DNA from: CAISDA01 sp050258555
Lineage (GTDB): Bacteria; Bacteroidota; Ignavibacteria; UBA10030; UBA8401
Direction: 5' to 3'
Length of the DNA: 58,440 nt
Assembly (NCBI GenBank): GCA_050258555.1
Contig: JBLMZA010000053.1
Span: forward strand, 1-58,440
In this document: in pieces, positions 34,878 to 43,989 of the stretch
Numbering within the stretch: the first letter of the stretch is position 1
How the letters are laid out: every line of letters starts with the position of its first letter
The notes under the pieces: model-generated
Seen by the model: the letters and a program-made list of their open reading frames with translations, nothing else
What the model was told of the DNA's origin: nothing
The model's database searches: none
Program-made: the position numbers and the translations under genes

Positions 34878-35441
34878 ATGCTGCTGACAAGAGTAAGAAA
34901 CAGCGAGATCGTGCATTCGGTCTACCGGTCGATCGTGATGGCCTACAAGCGCAAGCGGTACGGATTGAAGCATGTGCACCGCACGTTCATCATGAACGGC
35001 GGGAGCCGCATCTCTCCGGATTTCGTGGCTCATGAGTACTCATCGATCAGCTACGAATGCTCGATCGGTCCCCGTGTGGAGCTCGGGCCGTATGCGATGC
35101 TCGGCCCCCGCGTGACGATCGTCGGCGGGGACCATGCATACCGGCTTCCCGGCACACCGATTGTCTTTTCAGGGCGGCCGATCCTGAAAAAGACGGTGAT
35201 CGAGGCCGACGCCTGGGTCGGGTATGGCGTCGTGATCAAAGCGGGCGTGAGAATCGGCCGCGGCGCGATCGTGGCGGCCGGCAGTGTCGTGCTGACGAAT
35301 GTGCCGCCCTATGAAATTTATGCGGGCAATCCGGCCAAGAAAGTCTTCGACCGCTTTCTGCACAAGGGGGACAGGGAAATTCACGATAAGATGCTTGCAA
35401 AGGAGCCGACGCCCGGAAAATATCTGCATCGGCTGATCTGA
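34878..35441 (+). CDS. Left-handed beta-helix (hexapeptide) O-acyltransferase
   Basis: 187 residues from the ATG at 34878. Hexapeptide repeats run from about residue 55 to 150 (SIGPRVELGPYAMLGPRVTI, then VIEADAWVGYGVVIKAGVRI and RGAIVAAGSVV), ending in the family signature YEIYAGNPAKKV. The catalytic His is likely in GGDHAYR. Probably acetylates a sugar of the repeat unit or a nucleotide sugar, in the cytosol as a trimer. It could also be the N-acetyltransferase partner of the DegT enzyme at 38467, although the adjacent GNAT gene fits that role better by position. Confidence 0.85.
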   Translation: MLLTRVRNSEIVHSVYRSIVMAYKRKRYGLKHVHRTFIMNGGSRISPDFVAHEYSSISYECSIGPRVELGPYAMLGPRVTIVGGDHAYRLPGTPIVFSGRPILKKTVIEADAWVGYGVVIKAGVRIGRGAIVAAGSVVLTNVPPYEIYAGNPAKKVFDRFLHKGDREIHDKMLAKEPTPGKYLHRLI

Positions 35442-35516
35442 TAAATTCAGTAGGAAGCGCACGATACAGTTCAGGAGTCGGTCAACACATTCTTTACACT
35501 TACTTCAGGGGGATGA

Positions 35517-36620
35517 ATGCAATTCCCGCATGATCTGCTCGGAGAATACAGAGCGCAGGTGATCGATGCATCCGGGCGCCTGTGGGTGACGAGAGGGTAC
35601 GATGTCTACTACAGCGATGATTTCGGAGAGACGTTCACATTCCGGACCCGCATCGAAACCAAATGGCTGATGAATGCGTCATCGAAATGGGACATCACCA
35701 CACGGCTGCTGCGCAGGGGATTTCTCCATCTGCGTCCTCTCGACGACGGAAGCCTGCTCGGCGTCGTCTACGGCGCCGTCGTCCGGTGCGAGCCGCACAA
35801 CGACCGGTTCACGCAGGTCTTCGAACGGCCGGGCCGGACCATGAAGCTCGAGGTGCTGCCCAGCGGCGAGATTTACGCCGGAGAATATTTCTACAATCGC
35901 GAGCGTGACGAGGTCCTGATCTTCCGCTCGACGGACGGAGGAAAAACCTGGGATACGGCCTATCGGTTTCCGCCCGGCGGAATCCGGCACATCCACACGC
36001 TGTCCTTCGACAAACGCTGCGGGCGGCTCATCGTGCTCACCGGAGACACGGATGATGAGTCGAAGGTGCTCTTCACGAACGACGGCTTTCATTCGGTGCG
36101 CATTCTTGCCGAAGGCACGCAGCGCTCGCGCGCGATGGCCATCCTTGCGACCGACGGCGGATATTTTCTGCCGACCGATACGCCCTTTGAACAGAATTAC
36201 ATCCAGTATCTCACATTCGACGGCCAGCTGAGCGTGCGCTGTCCGATTGTGGGAAGCTGCCTGGGCGGCTGCCAGGTCGGCGACTGGTCGCTTTTTGCGA
36301 CGGCCACAGAACCGAGCCTCGTGAACTTCAATCCTTCGGTGCTCATGTACGGCACATGCAACGGCTCCGAATGGCATGTCATACACAGCTGGCGCGTCGA
36401 CCGCTGGTCGTGGCCGACGACGCTCCAGGCGGCGGCCTTCCAGTTCGGGCGCATCATCATGCCCTCGGGCGAGAACAAGACGGGATATCTCTTCGGCACG
36501 CCGGTGGCCATCAGAAAGAACGACGGCCAGCTGCACCGCTGGAAGCTCTACGAGACGAACGGCAATGGAGAAGCGGGCGCCGGCGTTCTCGCGCAAGGAC
36601 AGGAAAGCGCCGCCCGATGA
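35517..36620 (+). CDS. Beta-propeller protein with Asp-box (BNR) motifs, function unknown
   Basis: 367 residues without signal peptide or membrane helix, so apparently cytosolic. Sialidase-type Asp-boxes are visible: YSDDFGETFTF near 32-42 and STDGGKTWDTA near 141-151, with a weaker one at TNDGFHS. Repeating beta segments through the protein fit a five- or six-bladed propeller. The arginine triad and Tyr/Glu pair of true sialidases cannot be confirmed by reading. It is embedded between an acetyltransferase and the WbuB-like enzyme and shares ATGA with the latter, so it is part of the polysaccharide operon. It may bind or edit an intermediate; I cannot assign a reaction. Confidence 0.75.
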   Translation: MQFPHDLLGEYRAQVIDASGRLWVTRGYDVYYSDDFGETFTFRTRIETKWLMNASSKWDITTRLLRRGFLHLRPLDDGSLLGVVYGAVVRCEPHNDRFTQVFERPGRTMKLEVLPSGEIYAGEYFYNRERDEVLIFRSTDGGKTWDTAYRFPPGGIRHIHTLSFDKRCGRLIVLTGDTDDESKVLFTNDGFHSVRILAEGTQRSRAMAILATDGGYFLPTDTPFEQNYIQYLTFDGQLSVRCPIVGSCLGGCQVGDWSLFATATEPSLVNFNPSVLMYGTCNGSEWHVIHSWRVDRWSWPTTLQAAAFQFGRIIMPSGENKTGYLFGTPVAIRKNDGQLHRWKLYETNGNGEAGAGVLAQGQESAAR

Positions 36621-37846
36621 AGATTCTTCTTCTGACACAGCTCTTTCAGCCCGAGCCGAACCATCTCAAGGGACTTGCCTTCGCCAAGAAGCTCGGCGAG
36701 CGCGGTCACGAGATCGAAGTCCTGACCGGCTTCCCGAACTATCCCTACGGCAAGCTTTATCCCGGCTACACGATGCGGGCGCTGCAGCGCGAGACGCTCG
36801 AGGGCGTGCCGGTGACGAGAACGGCGATGTTCCCGAGCCACGACGCATCCTCCTTCCGCCGCATGCTCACATACGTGAGTTTTGCGTTCACGGCCGCGGC
36901 GGCCGCACTTTTCGTCTATCGCCGGAGCCGTTTCGATATCGTCCATGTCTATCAGGGACCGGCCACGCTCATGATACCCGGGATCATTCTTGCATGCCTC
37001 ACACGGGCGAAGCTCGTGCTCGATGTGCAGGATCTCTGGCCTGAAAGCGTGAGCTCCTCGGGCATGATGAAAAACAGGATCCTCTTGTGGATGATCGGCG
37101 TGTATGTGCGTCTGTGCTACCGGATGGCCGACCGCATCATCGTGCTTTCGAACGGCTACAAGGAGAAGATCGTGCTCTCGGGTGTCGAGGCCGAAAAGAT
37201 CACCGTGATCTACAACTGGTGCGATGAGTCCTTCACGGATTCCGACGGAGAGATGCCGGATGATCTCTGCCGTCTCAAGCATCAGGGCAAATCGATCGTG
37301 CTCTATGCCGGGACGATGGGGCCGGTGCAGGCGCTTGAATCGGTGATCGACGCGGCGGCGGTCCTGGAGCCGTCGATGAAGGACATTCATTTCGCCTTCG
37401 TCGGCAGCGGCACCGAGGCGGAGCATCTGAAGGACTACGCGGCGTCGAAGAAGCTTTCCAACGTCTCGTTTTATCCGAGAGCCGAAGCCCGGCACATGGG
37501 ACCGATTCTGGCGGGCGCCGACGCCCTCCTGATTCATCTGAAAAAAGAGGGTGTGGGCGTGGTCGGGATTCCGCAGAAGACTCAGGCCTATCTTGCGGCC
37601 GGGCGTCCCGTGGTGATGGCCGCCGACGGCGAGGCGGGCCGCATCATGAAGGATTCGCATGCGGCACTCTGCTGCGAGCCTGAAAATCCGGTCGAGATCG
37701 CCGACGCCGTGCGCCACCTCTTCATGAAGACGCGCGAGGAGCGCATGGCGATGGGAGAAAGCGGAGCGCGCTTCTATCGCGAGAGCATGTCCTTTGAGAT
37801 CGGCGTCGGCAATGTGATCGACGCCTACACGTCACTTTTCCACTGA
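36617..37846 (+). CDS. wbuB: WbuB-like glycosyltransferase family 4, probable FucNAc transferase
   Basis: 409 residues from the ATG that overlaps the previous stop (ATGA). Signature opening KILLLTQLFQPEPNHLKGLAFAKKL with LTGFPNYPYGKLYPGY, VLDVQDLWPESVSSSGM, YAGTMGPVQALESVIDAA and the donor-site segment GIPQKTQAYLAAGRPVVMA are those of the WbuB/WcaI branch. WbuB of E. coli is known as an L-FucNAc transferase and commonly occurs with fnlABC, which this locus also has; the sugar assignment is an inference from that. A short hydrophobic stretch near 85-100 may aid membrane association. Confidence 0.85.
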   Translation: MKILLLTQLFQPEPNHLKGLAFAKKLGERGHEIEVLTGFPNYPYGKLYPGYTMRALQRETLEGVPVTRTAMFPSHDASSFRRMLTYVSFAFTAAAAALFVYRRSRFDIVHVYQGPATLMIPGIILACLTRAKLVLDVQDLWPESVSSSGMMKNRILLWMIGVYVRLCYRMADRIIVLSNGYKEKIVLSGVEAEKITVIYNWCDESFTDSDGEMPDDLCRLKHQGKSIVLYAGTMGPVQALESVIDAAAVLEPSMKDIHFAFVGSGTEAEHLKDYAASKKLSNVSFYPRAEARHMGPILAGADALLIHLKKEGVGVVGIPQKTQAYLAAGRPVVMAADGEAGRIMKDSHAALCCEPENPVEIADAVRHLFMKTREERMAMGESGARFYRESMSFEIGVGNVIDAYTSLFH

Positions 37847-37852
37847 CCGCCT

Positions 37853-38470
37853 ATGATGCATACGATCCGTTCCGCATCCGAAGAGGACATTCCGGGAATT
37901 GTCAGCGTCCATTTGGCAAGCTTTCAGAAATTTTTCCTGAGCTGTCTCGGGCCGCGCTTTCTCTCGCTTCTGTATCATGAGATCATGAAGCAGGAAGGAA
38001 GCCTTTCGCTTGCGGCCGCGGATGAAGAAGGGAAGGTTGTCGGGTTTGCCGTCGGCGTGGCCAACCAGGCGAGTCTCTACCGGCGTCTGGCCGTGCACCG
38101 GTGGTTCGCCTTCGCCATGGCCGGGTCGCGCGCCGCGCTTGCGCATCCGATGATCATTCCGCGTCTGTTTCAGGCCTTCGCGTACGTCGGCAAGTCTCGC
38201 GCGGCGGCCTGTCCCGCGCTCTTGATGTCCATTGCCGTGGCTCCGGAGGGGAAGGGCCGCGGCATCGGCTCGGACCTTGTGGCGCGGTTTCTGGACGAGA
38301 TGGCCGAGCGCGGCGTGGACAAGGTGAGCCTGACCACCGACCGCGACGACAACGAGGCGACAAACGGGTTCTACCGCAAGCTGGGATTTTCCATGGTCAG
38401 AGAGTATCAGACGCCGCAGGGCCGGTGGATGAATGAATACGTCATACAAACAAAAGGGGAACGTTCATGA
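37853..38470 (+). CDS. GNAT-family N-acetyltransferase
   Basis: 205 residues. GNAT fold with the acetyl-CoA loop in VAPEGKGRGIGSDLVARF (about 128-145) and a C-terminal NGFYRKLGFSMV segment. It starts six bases after the WbuB-like gene and overlaps the aminotransferase start (ATGA 38467-38470). That coupling suggests it acetylates the 4-amino sugar formed by the aminotransferase, as PglD or PseH do in other pathways. The alternative, acylation of another amino sugar, cannot be excluded. Confidence 0.85.
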   Translation: MMHTIRSASEEDIPGIVSVHLASFQKFFLSCLGPRFLSLLYHEIMKQEGSLSLAAADEEGKVVGFAVGVANQASLYRRLAVHRWFAFAMAGSRAALAHPMIIPRLFQAFAYVGKSRAAACPALLMSIAVAPEGKGRGIGSDLVARFLDEMAERGVDKVSLTTDRDDNEATNGFYRKLGFSMVREYQTPQGRWMNEYVIQTKGERS

Positions 38471-39672
38471 ACAGGGATCCGATGGTATCCGTATCGGTGC
38501 AGGAGCGTATTGCCTCGCGGCAGTACCTTCCCTTTGCACTGCCTGACACAGGCGATGAGGAGATCCGCGAAGTGGCCCAGGCGATCAGGAGCGGATGGGT
38601 GACGACCGGGCCGAAGACGAAGCAGTTCGAATCGGAGTTCGCCCAGCGTGTGGGTGCGCGCCATGCCGTCGCACTGAATTCGTGCACTGCGGCCATGCAC
38701 CTGGCGCTCGAGGCCGCGGGCGTGAAAAAGGGCGATGAAGTGATCACCTCTCCCTACACGTTTGCCGCGACGGCCGAAGTGATCCGCTACTTCGACGCGC
38801 GGCCGGTCTTCGTCGATATCGATCCGCTCACATTCAATATGGATCCGGCGCTCATCGAGGCCGCGATGACCCCGCGCACCCGCGCGATCATTCCCGTTCA
38901 CATTGCCGGTTATCCGGCCGAGCTCGCATTGATTCATGAGACGGCGCGGGCGCGGAACATTCCGGTGATCGAGGATGCGGCGCATGCCTTTCCGACGCGC
39001 TTCGAGGGATCGATGATCGGAGCGCTGTCCGACATGACATGCTTCAGCTTCTATGCGACCAAGACCATCACCACGGGCGAAGGCGGCATGCTCTGCACGC
39101 AATCGGACGAGTATGAGGAGCGCTGCCGGATCATGTCGCTGCACGGCATCAGCAAGGACGCGTGGAAGCGGTATTCGGCCGAAGGCACATGGTATTACGA
39201 GATCATCGCGCCGGGCTTCAAATACAACATGACCGATATCGCGGCGGCCATGGGACTGGCCCAGCTGCAGAAGGCCAACGCGATGCACGAGCGGCGGAAG
39301 ATGATCGCGCATGCCTACACCGACGCCTTCTCGCATTTTCCGCAGCTGCAGGTGCCGTACGATTCCAAGCGTCAGCAGCACGCCTGGCACCTGTACATGC
39401 TCAGGCTCAATCTCGATGCGCTCACGATCGACCGGGCGCGCTTCATCGACGAGCTCAAAAAGCGGAATATCGGGGCGAGCGTGCACTTCATTCCGCTCCA
39501 TATTCATCCCTATTACAGGGACCTGTACGGATCGAAGCCGGAGGATTATCCGGTGGCATTCCGTGAGTACATGCGCGAGATCTCTCTGCCCATTTATTCG
39601 AAGATGAGCGAAAGCGATGTGGAAGATGTCATCGATGCGGTCCTGGATATCATCATCCAATTTGCCCGGTAA
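38467..39672 (+). CDS. DegT/DnrJ/EryC1/StrS-family sugar aminotransferase (PglE-like)
   Basis: 401 residues, full length. PLP-dependent: the Schiff-base lysine is in FYATKTITTGEGG (Lys199); also present are SGWVTTGPKTKQFE near the N-terminus, SCTAAMHLAL, and IPVIEDAAHAFP with the PLP-ring Asp. Such enzymes transaminate 4-keto-6-deoxy sugars. With the PglF-like dehydratase (41943), GNAT (37853) and PglC-like transferase (39695) it makes a plausible UDP-diNAcBac-type or related 4-amino-sugar route. It could also act on a 3-keto sugar, as family members do. Confidence 0.93.
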   Translation: MNRDPMVSVSVQERIASRQYLPFALPDTGDEEIREVAQAIRSGWVTTGPKTKQFESEFAQRVGARHAVALNSCTAAMHLALEAAGVKKGDEVITSPYTFAATAEVIRYFDARPVFVDIDPLTFNMDPALIEAAMTPRTRAIIPVHIAGYPAELALIHETARARNIPVIEDAAHAFPTRFEGSMIGALSDMTCFSFYATKTITTGEGGMLCTQSDEYEERCRIMSLHGISKDAWKRYSAEGTWYYEIIAPGFKYNMTDIAAAMGLAQLQKANAMHERRKMIAHAYTDAFSHFPQLQVPYDSKRQQHAWHLYMLRLNLDALTIDRARFIDELKKRNIGASVHFIPLHIHPYYRDLYGSKPEDYPVAFREYMREISLPIYSKMSESDVEDVIDAVLDIIIQFAR

Positions 39673-39694
39673 CACACCCGACTCCTATACTTCC

Positions 39695-41908
39695 ATGAGA
39701 CGATCCTTTGACGTTACGGCGGCGCTGCTCGGACTCCTGGCGCTTCTTCCTGTCTTTCTTGTCATCGCGCTGGTGATTCTTTCGGAGCGCCGCGGACCCG
39801 TCTTCTACAAGGCGCGGCGCGTCGGACTGAAGGGCAGGATCTTTTTTCTCTACAAGTTCAGGACGATGGTACCCGATGCCGACAAGATGGGCGCCGGCAT
39901 CACCAGCGCCGGTGATGCGCGCATTACGCCGCTGGGGCGTTTCCTGCGGGCATACAAGCTCGATGAGCTGCCGCAGTTATTGAATATCGTCAAAGGCGAC
40001 ATGAACCTCGTGGGGCCGCGCCCCGAAGATCCGCGCTACATCCGGCTCTACAGCCAGGAGCAGCAGGCAATCTTCCTGGTCCGCCCCGGCATCACCAGTC
40101 CCGCCTCGCTCACATACAAGGACGAGGCCTCGATGCTCGAAGGGCCCGACTGGGAGGAGCGCTACATCAAGGAGGTCATGCCGTCGAAGCTGGCGATCGA
40201 CCTCGAGTATTTCAGGCGCAACAGTCTGCGCGACGATCTCGATGTGATTGTGCGCACGCTCGTCGGAGTATTCCATCTCAAAGGCGGCGTGAAGGCTGCG
40301 GCCGCATCGACGGCGCTGCTTCTTTCCTTCATGCTTGCTGAGGGTGCCTCTGCGCAGTCATCGATGGTGCTGCCGCTCGAGCATCAGCTCTCGACGCGTC
40401 TCGGTCCGCTGCTCTATGCCGACACGGCCGATGTCCATACGTCGGTGCAGCCCTACGAAATGTCGGACTTTCCGGGCGCCACAGGCTATGACGAACTGTT
40501 TCTTCAACGCCGATGGTATGACATGCCGAACCGGGACACATCCTCGCTGCTCCGGCGCAAGCTCTTCGGCGAGCATCTCTATGATGCGAGGGAGGAGGAT
40601 TACCGGATTGCGATCGACATCCTGCCCGATGCGCATCTCGGAAACGAGTTCGGCGAGCGCCGCAGGATCTGGAGCAACACGCGGGACTTTCTGTTCGAAG
40701 GCGCCATCGGCACGAAATTCTCATTTCGCACGGAATATTACGAAAGCCAGTCGCGCTTTCCGCTGTATCTTGATTCGTTCGTGAAACAGAACTTCGTCAT
40801 TCCCGGACAGGGCTACAAGCGCGCCTACGGCACCGGTGCACACGACTACGGGTATGCCAGCGGACATATTTCCTATTCGCCCTCGAAGTACTTCAACTTT
40901 CAGCTCGGACACGGGAAGAATTTCATCGGCGACGGCTACCGTTCGATGCTCCTGTCGGACAACGCGTTCGACTATCCGTATCTGAAGATCACCACCTCGT
41001 TCTGGAAGATCAAATATGTGAACATCTGGGCGCAGTTTCAGGACGTCGGAGACACGTACCATGAGTTCGACCGCGCCTTCACGAAGAAATTCGGCGTCTT
41101 CCATTATCTGGATGTGAATATTTCGAAGCGTCTTTCGATCGGGCTGTTCGAATCGATCATCTGGCGCAACAGCGACTCGCTCGGCTATCGCGGATTCGAC
41201 GTCAATTACCTGAATCCCATCATATTATTCAATCCCGTCGAGTTCTCGATCGGTTCGCCGGATAATTCGATGATGGGGCTCAATCTGCGCTATAAAGTGT
41301 TCTCCAGTTCCGCGCTCTATGCGCAGCTGCTGATTGACGAACTCTCGGCTCTTGAGTATATCCACAACAAGGGATATTGGGCGAACAAATACGCCATCCA
41401 GCTCGGCGTCAAGACATTCAATCTCTTCGGCGTTCCGGATCTGGCGTTTCAGACGGAATTCAATATGGCATCGCCATTCACATATTCGCATTTCGATCCG
41501 ATCACAAATTACGGACATTATAAGCAGAGTCTGGCGCATCCCGAAGGAGCGAACTTTTACGAAACCGTCTCGATCGCGCAGTATCATCTGAACCGCTTCG
41601 AACTGCGCGCGCAGTTCAACATGATACGCTACGGCGCCGATTCGGGCTCGGCAAATTACGGGAGCAATATCTTCAAATCCTATACGACGCGCCTTCAGGA
41701 TTACGGGAATTTCACCGGTCAGGGCGTGTCCTCGAATGTGTATTACGCAGATTTCAGAATCGCCTACGTGCTCAATCCGCTGACCAATCTGCGGATCGAA
41801 TTGGGCACGGCATACCGCCGGCACAGGGCGGGAGCGGATCATGATGATTCGATGGTGGTGATGCTGGGCCTGCGGAGCTCGTTCAGGAATCTGTACTACG
41901 ATTTTTAA
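39695..41908 (+). CDS. Fusion: PglC-type phosphoglycosyl transferase + Wzi-like outer-membrane capsule protein
   Basis: 737 residues in one frame. Residues 1-198 are a complete small bacterial sugar transferase: a re-entrant membrane helix (about 5-28), then KARRVGLKGRIFFLYKFRTM, LGRFLRAYKLDELPQLLNIV, DMNLVGPRPE and LVRPGITSPASL. It lacks the N-terminal membrane domain of WbaP/WcaJ. With no stop codon, residue 199 on reads VKAAAASTALLLSFMLAEGASA then Gln, a normal signal peptide with a Q-rule cut. The remaining part resembles Wzi/RemB-type outer-membrane capsule-assembly barrels and has their usual length (about 539 residues). An in-frame GTG at 40289 preceded by AAAGG could be an internal start. 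So the product may be one polyprotein cut by signal peptidase, or two overlapping products. Confidence 0.85.
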   Translation: MRRSFDVTAALLGLLALLPVFLVIALVILSERRGPVFYKARRVGLKGRIFFLYKFRTMVPDADKMGAGITSAGDARITPLGRFLRAYKLDELPQLLNIVKGDMNLVGPRPEDPRYIRLYSQEQQAIFLVRPGITSPASLTYKDEASMLEGPDWEERYIKEVMPSKLAIDLEYFRRNSLRDDLDVIVRTLVGVFHLKGGVKAAAASTALLLSFMLAEGASAQSSMVLPLEHQLSTRLGPLLYADTADVHTSVQPYEMSDFPGATGYDELFLQRRWYDMPNRDTSSLLRRKLFGEHLYDAREEDYRIAIDILPDAHLGNEFGERRRIWSNTRDFLFEGAIGTKFSFRTEYYESQSRFPLYLDSFVKQNFVIPGQGYKRAYGTGAHDYGYASGHISYSPSKYFNFQLGHGKNFIGDGYRSMLLSDNAFDYPYLKITTSFWKIKYVNIWAQFQDVGDTYHEFDRAFTKKFGVFHYLDVNISKRLSIGLFESIIWRNSDSLGYRGFDVNYLNPIILFNPVEFSIGSPDNSMMGLNLRYKVFSSSALYAQLLIDELSALEYIHNKGYWANKYAIQLGVKTFNLFGVPDLAFQTEFNMASPFTYSHFDPITNYGHYKQSLAHPEGANFYETVSIAQYHLNRFELRAQFNMIRYGADSGSANYGSNIFKSYTTRLQDYGNFTGQGVSSNVYYADFRIAYVLNPLTNLRIELGTAYRRHRAGADHDDSMVVMLGLRSSFRNLYYDF

Positions 41909-41942
41909 GGACGGAAAACGGGAAGAAGGGAAAGGGGAGGAG

Positions 41943-43979
41943 ATGAACAAGAAAATCTGCACGTTTATTCTGGGAGTGAGAAACAGGCATCTGTTCATGA
42001 TCGATTTCGTCGTGCTGTCCATGACGCCGCTGGCGGCGCTGCTGCTGAGGGTGGAGCACGTCCAGGCCGCGACCGATCTGGCGTCTCCGCTGGCGTTGTA
42101 TACGGCCGTGTCGCTTCTGCTCAAGCTTTCGGTCTTCCGGGCGATGAACTTTTATGACCGTTATTGGAGATATGCGAGCGTCGACGAGATCATCGTACTG
42201 GCGCTGGGAACGTTCACCAGCTGGTGCCTGATCATCCTCGGATTTTTCACCGTGTTGAAGCCGCTCGAGATCATTCCGGGAATCTTCCCGAATTCCGTGC
42301 CGCTGGTCGACGGCATGCTCACCATGGTCGTGATCGGGGGGCTCAGGCTTGCCATACGCCTCACGTATGTGATGGGCGAGCGCAGCGGAGGATCGGCCAA
42401 CGACAAGAAAGTGCTCATTGTCGGGGCGGGGCTCACCGGATCGATGATCGTGAAGGAACTGCGTTCGAAGCCCCAACTGGCCATGAAGCCCGAAGCCTTC
42501 GTCGACGACGATCCGGCCAAGCAGAACATGATCATCCATGATGTGCGCGTGATGGGGCGCGTCTGTGACATTCCGGATCTGGTGAAGGAGCGGCAGATCG
42601 ATGAAGTGATTATCGCCATGCCGACCGTGTCGGGCAAGACGATCCGCGATATCGTGGATGTCTGCACGTCGATCAACGTGAGGAGCAAGACGATTCCCGG
42701 CATCTTCGAGATCCTTTCGGGATCGGCAGTGGCGCAATTGCGCGATGTCGATATCGAGGACCTCCTGCGGCGCGACATCGTGAAGATCGACGAGGAGAAT
42801 GTCGCGCGCTTCATCCAGGGCGCCAAGGTGATGGTCACCGGCGCCGGCGGATCGATCGGGTCCGAACTCTGCCGCCAGATCGCGAAATACCGTCCGAAGG
42901 AGCTGGTGATGCTCGGGCACGGCGAGAATTCCATCTTCCAGATCGCCAACGAAATGCGAACCATGCACGGCGTCATTGCCGAAGCGATCACCTACCGGAC
43001 CGTGATCGCCGACATCCGCGACCGCGAGCGGATGATCCATGTGATGGACGAGTACCGGCCGCAGATCATCTTCCATGCCGCCGCGCACAAGCATGTCCAT
43101 CTCATGGAGAAGAATCTGTCGGATGCCGTAACGAACAATGTACTCGGAACGAAGATCCTGATCGAGCTGGCCTCGATCTACGGCGTGGAAAAATTCGTCA
43201 TGATCTCGTCCGACAAGGCGGTCAATCCGATGTGCGTCATGGGCGTCACCAAGCGCGTGGCCGAACTCGTTGTGCGCGATGCGGCCGTGCGCAACAACAA
43301 GCCGTTCGTCATCGTGCGCTTCGGCAATGTGCTCGGCAGCAGAGGAAGCATCGTGCCGATCCTGAAAAAGCAGATCAATGCGGGCGGTCCGGTGACGATC
43401 ACGCATCCCGATGTCTCGCGCTTTTTCATGACGATCCCCGAAGCGGTCCAGCTCGTGCTGCAGGCCGGGGCGATGGGCGCCTGCGGCGAGACGTTCGTGC
43501 TCGATATGGGCAAGCCCGTGAAGATCATCGATCTGGCGCGCGACCTGATCCGCTTGAGCGGACTGAGCGAAGGGAAGGATATCGACATCGTCTTTACGGG
43601 GCTCAAGGACGGCGAGAAGATGCACGAGGAGCTGTTCTACAAGAACGAGCGCGCCGAGCGCTCGCAGCACGACAAGATTTTCATCTGCGCCAACGGGCAT
43701 TCGACGCTCGCAAGCAACGTCTTCCGCGACATCATCGAAGACCTGATCCAATCGGCCAAGGCCGGCAATTATCAGGAAACCGAGGAGCTGCTCCGCAAGA
43801 TCGTCGTGCAGTACAAAAACGGCATCACCAGGCCCGAAGAAGCGGCAGGTTCCGCGCTGAAGAATCCCGTGCGGCGCAACGGAGAGCCCGGCGGACTGCA
43901 TGGGAGCGAGGCGCCGAGCCATGCGTCCGCGGAGCAGAAGCGCGTGCAGAAAGCCCTCGATCAGCTGAAACATCTCTAG
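41943..43979 (+). CDS. Large membrane UDP-sugar 4,6-dehydratase, FlaA1/CapD/PglF type (second copy)
   Basis: 678 residues; strong GGGGAGGAG ribosome site. Same architecture as the first gene of the window: four N-terminal helices (to about 140), a Rossmann fold at VLIVGAGLTGSM (near 156), and the catalytic domain with VTGAGGSIGSE (near 296) and SSDKAVNP...MGVTK. Very similar in the catalytic half, with a shorter and different C-terminal tail. Position after the aminotransferase and the transferase fusion makes it the likely source of the 4-keto sugar used by the DegT enzyme. Eleven bases separate it from the TonB receptor gene. Confidence 0.94.
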   Translation: MNKKICTFILGVRNRHLFMIDFVVLSMTPLAALLLRVEHVQAATDLASPLALYTAVSLLLKLSVFRAMNFYDRYWRYASVDEIIVLALGTFTSWCLIILGFFTVLKPLEIIPGIFPNSVPLVDGMLTMVVIGGLRLAIRLTYVMGERSGGSANDKKVLIVGAGLTGSMIVKELRSKPQLAMKPEAFVDDDPAKQNMIIHDVRVMGRVCDIPDLVKERQIDEVIIAMPTVSGKTIRDIVDVCTSINVRSKTIPGIFEILSGSAVAQLRDVDIEDLLRRDIVKIDEENVARFIQGAKVMVTGAGGSIGSELCRQIAKYRPKELVMLGHGENSIFQIANEMRTMHGVIAEAITYRTVIADIRDRERMIHVMDEYRPQIIFHAAAHKHVHLMEKNLSDAVTNNVLGTKILIELASIYGVEKFVMISSDKAVNPMCVMGVTKRVAELVVRDAAVRNNKPFVIVRFGNVLGSRGSIVPILKKQINAGGPVTITHPDVSRFFMTIPEAVQLVLQAGAMGACGETFVLDMGKPVKIIDLARDLIRLSGLSEGKDIDIVFTGLKDGEKMHEELFYKNERAERSQHDKIFICANGHSTLASNVFRDIIEDLIQSAKAGNYQETEELLRKIVVQYKNGITRPEEAAGSALKNPVRRNGEPGGLHGSEAPSHASAEQKRVQKALDQLKHL

Positions 43980-43989
43980 CAAGCGGCCC

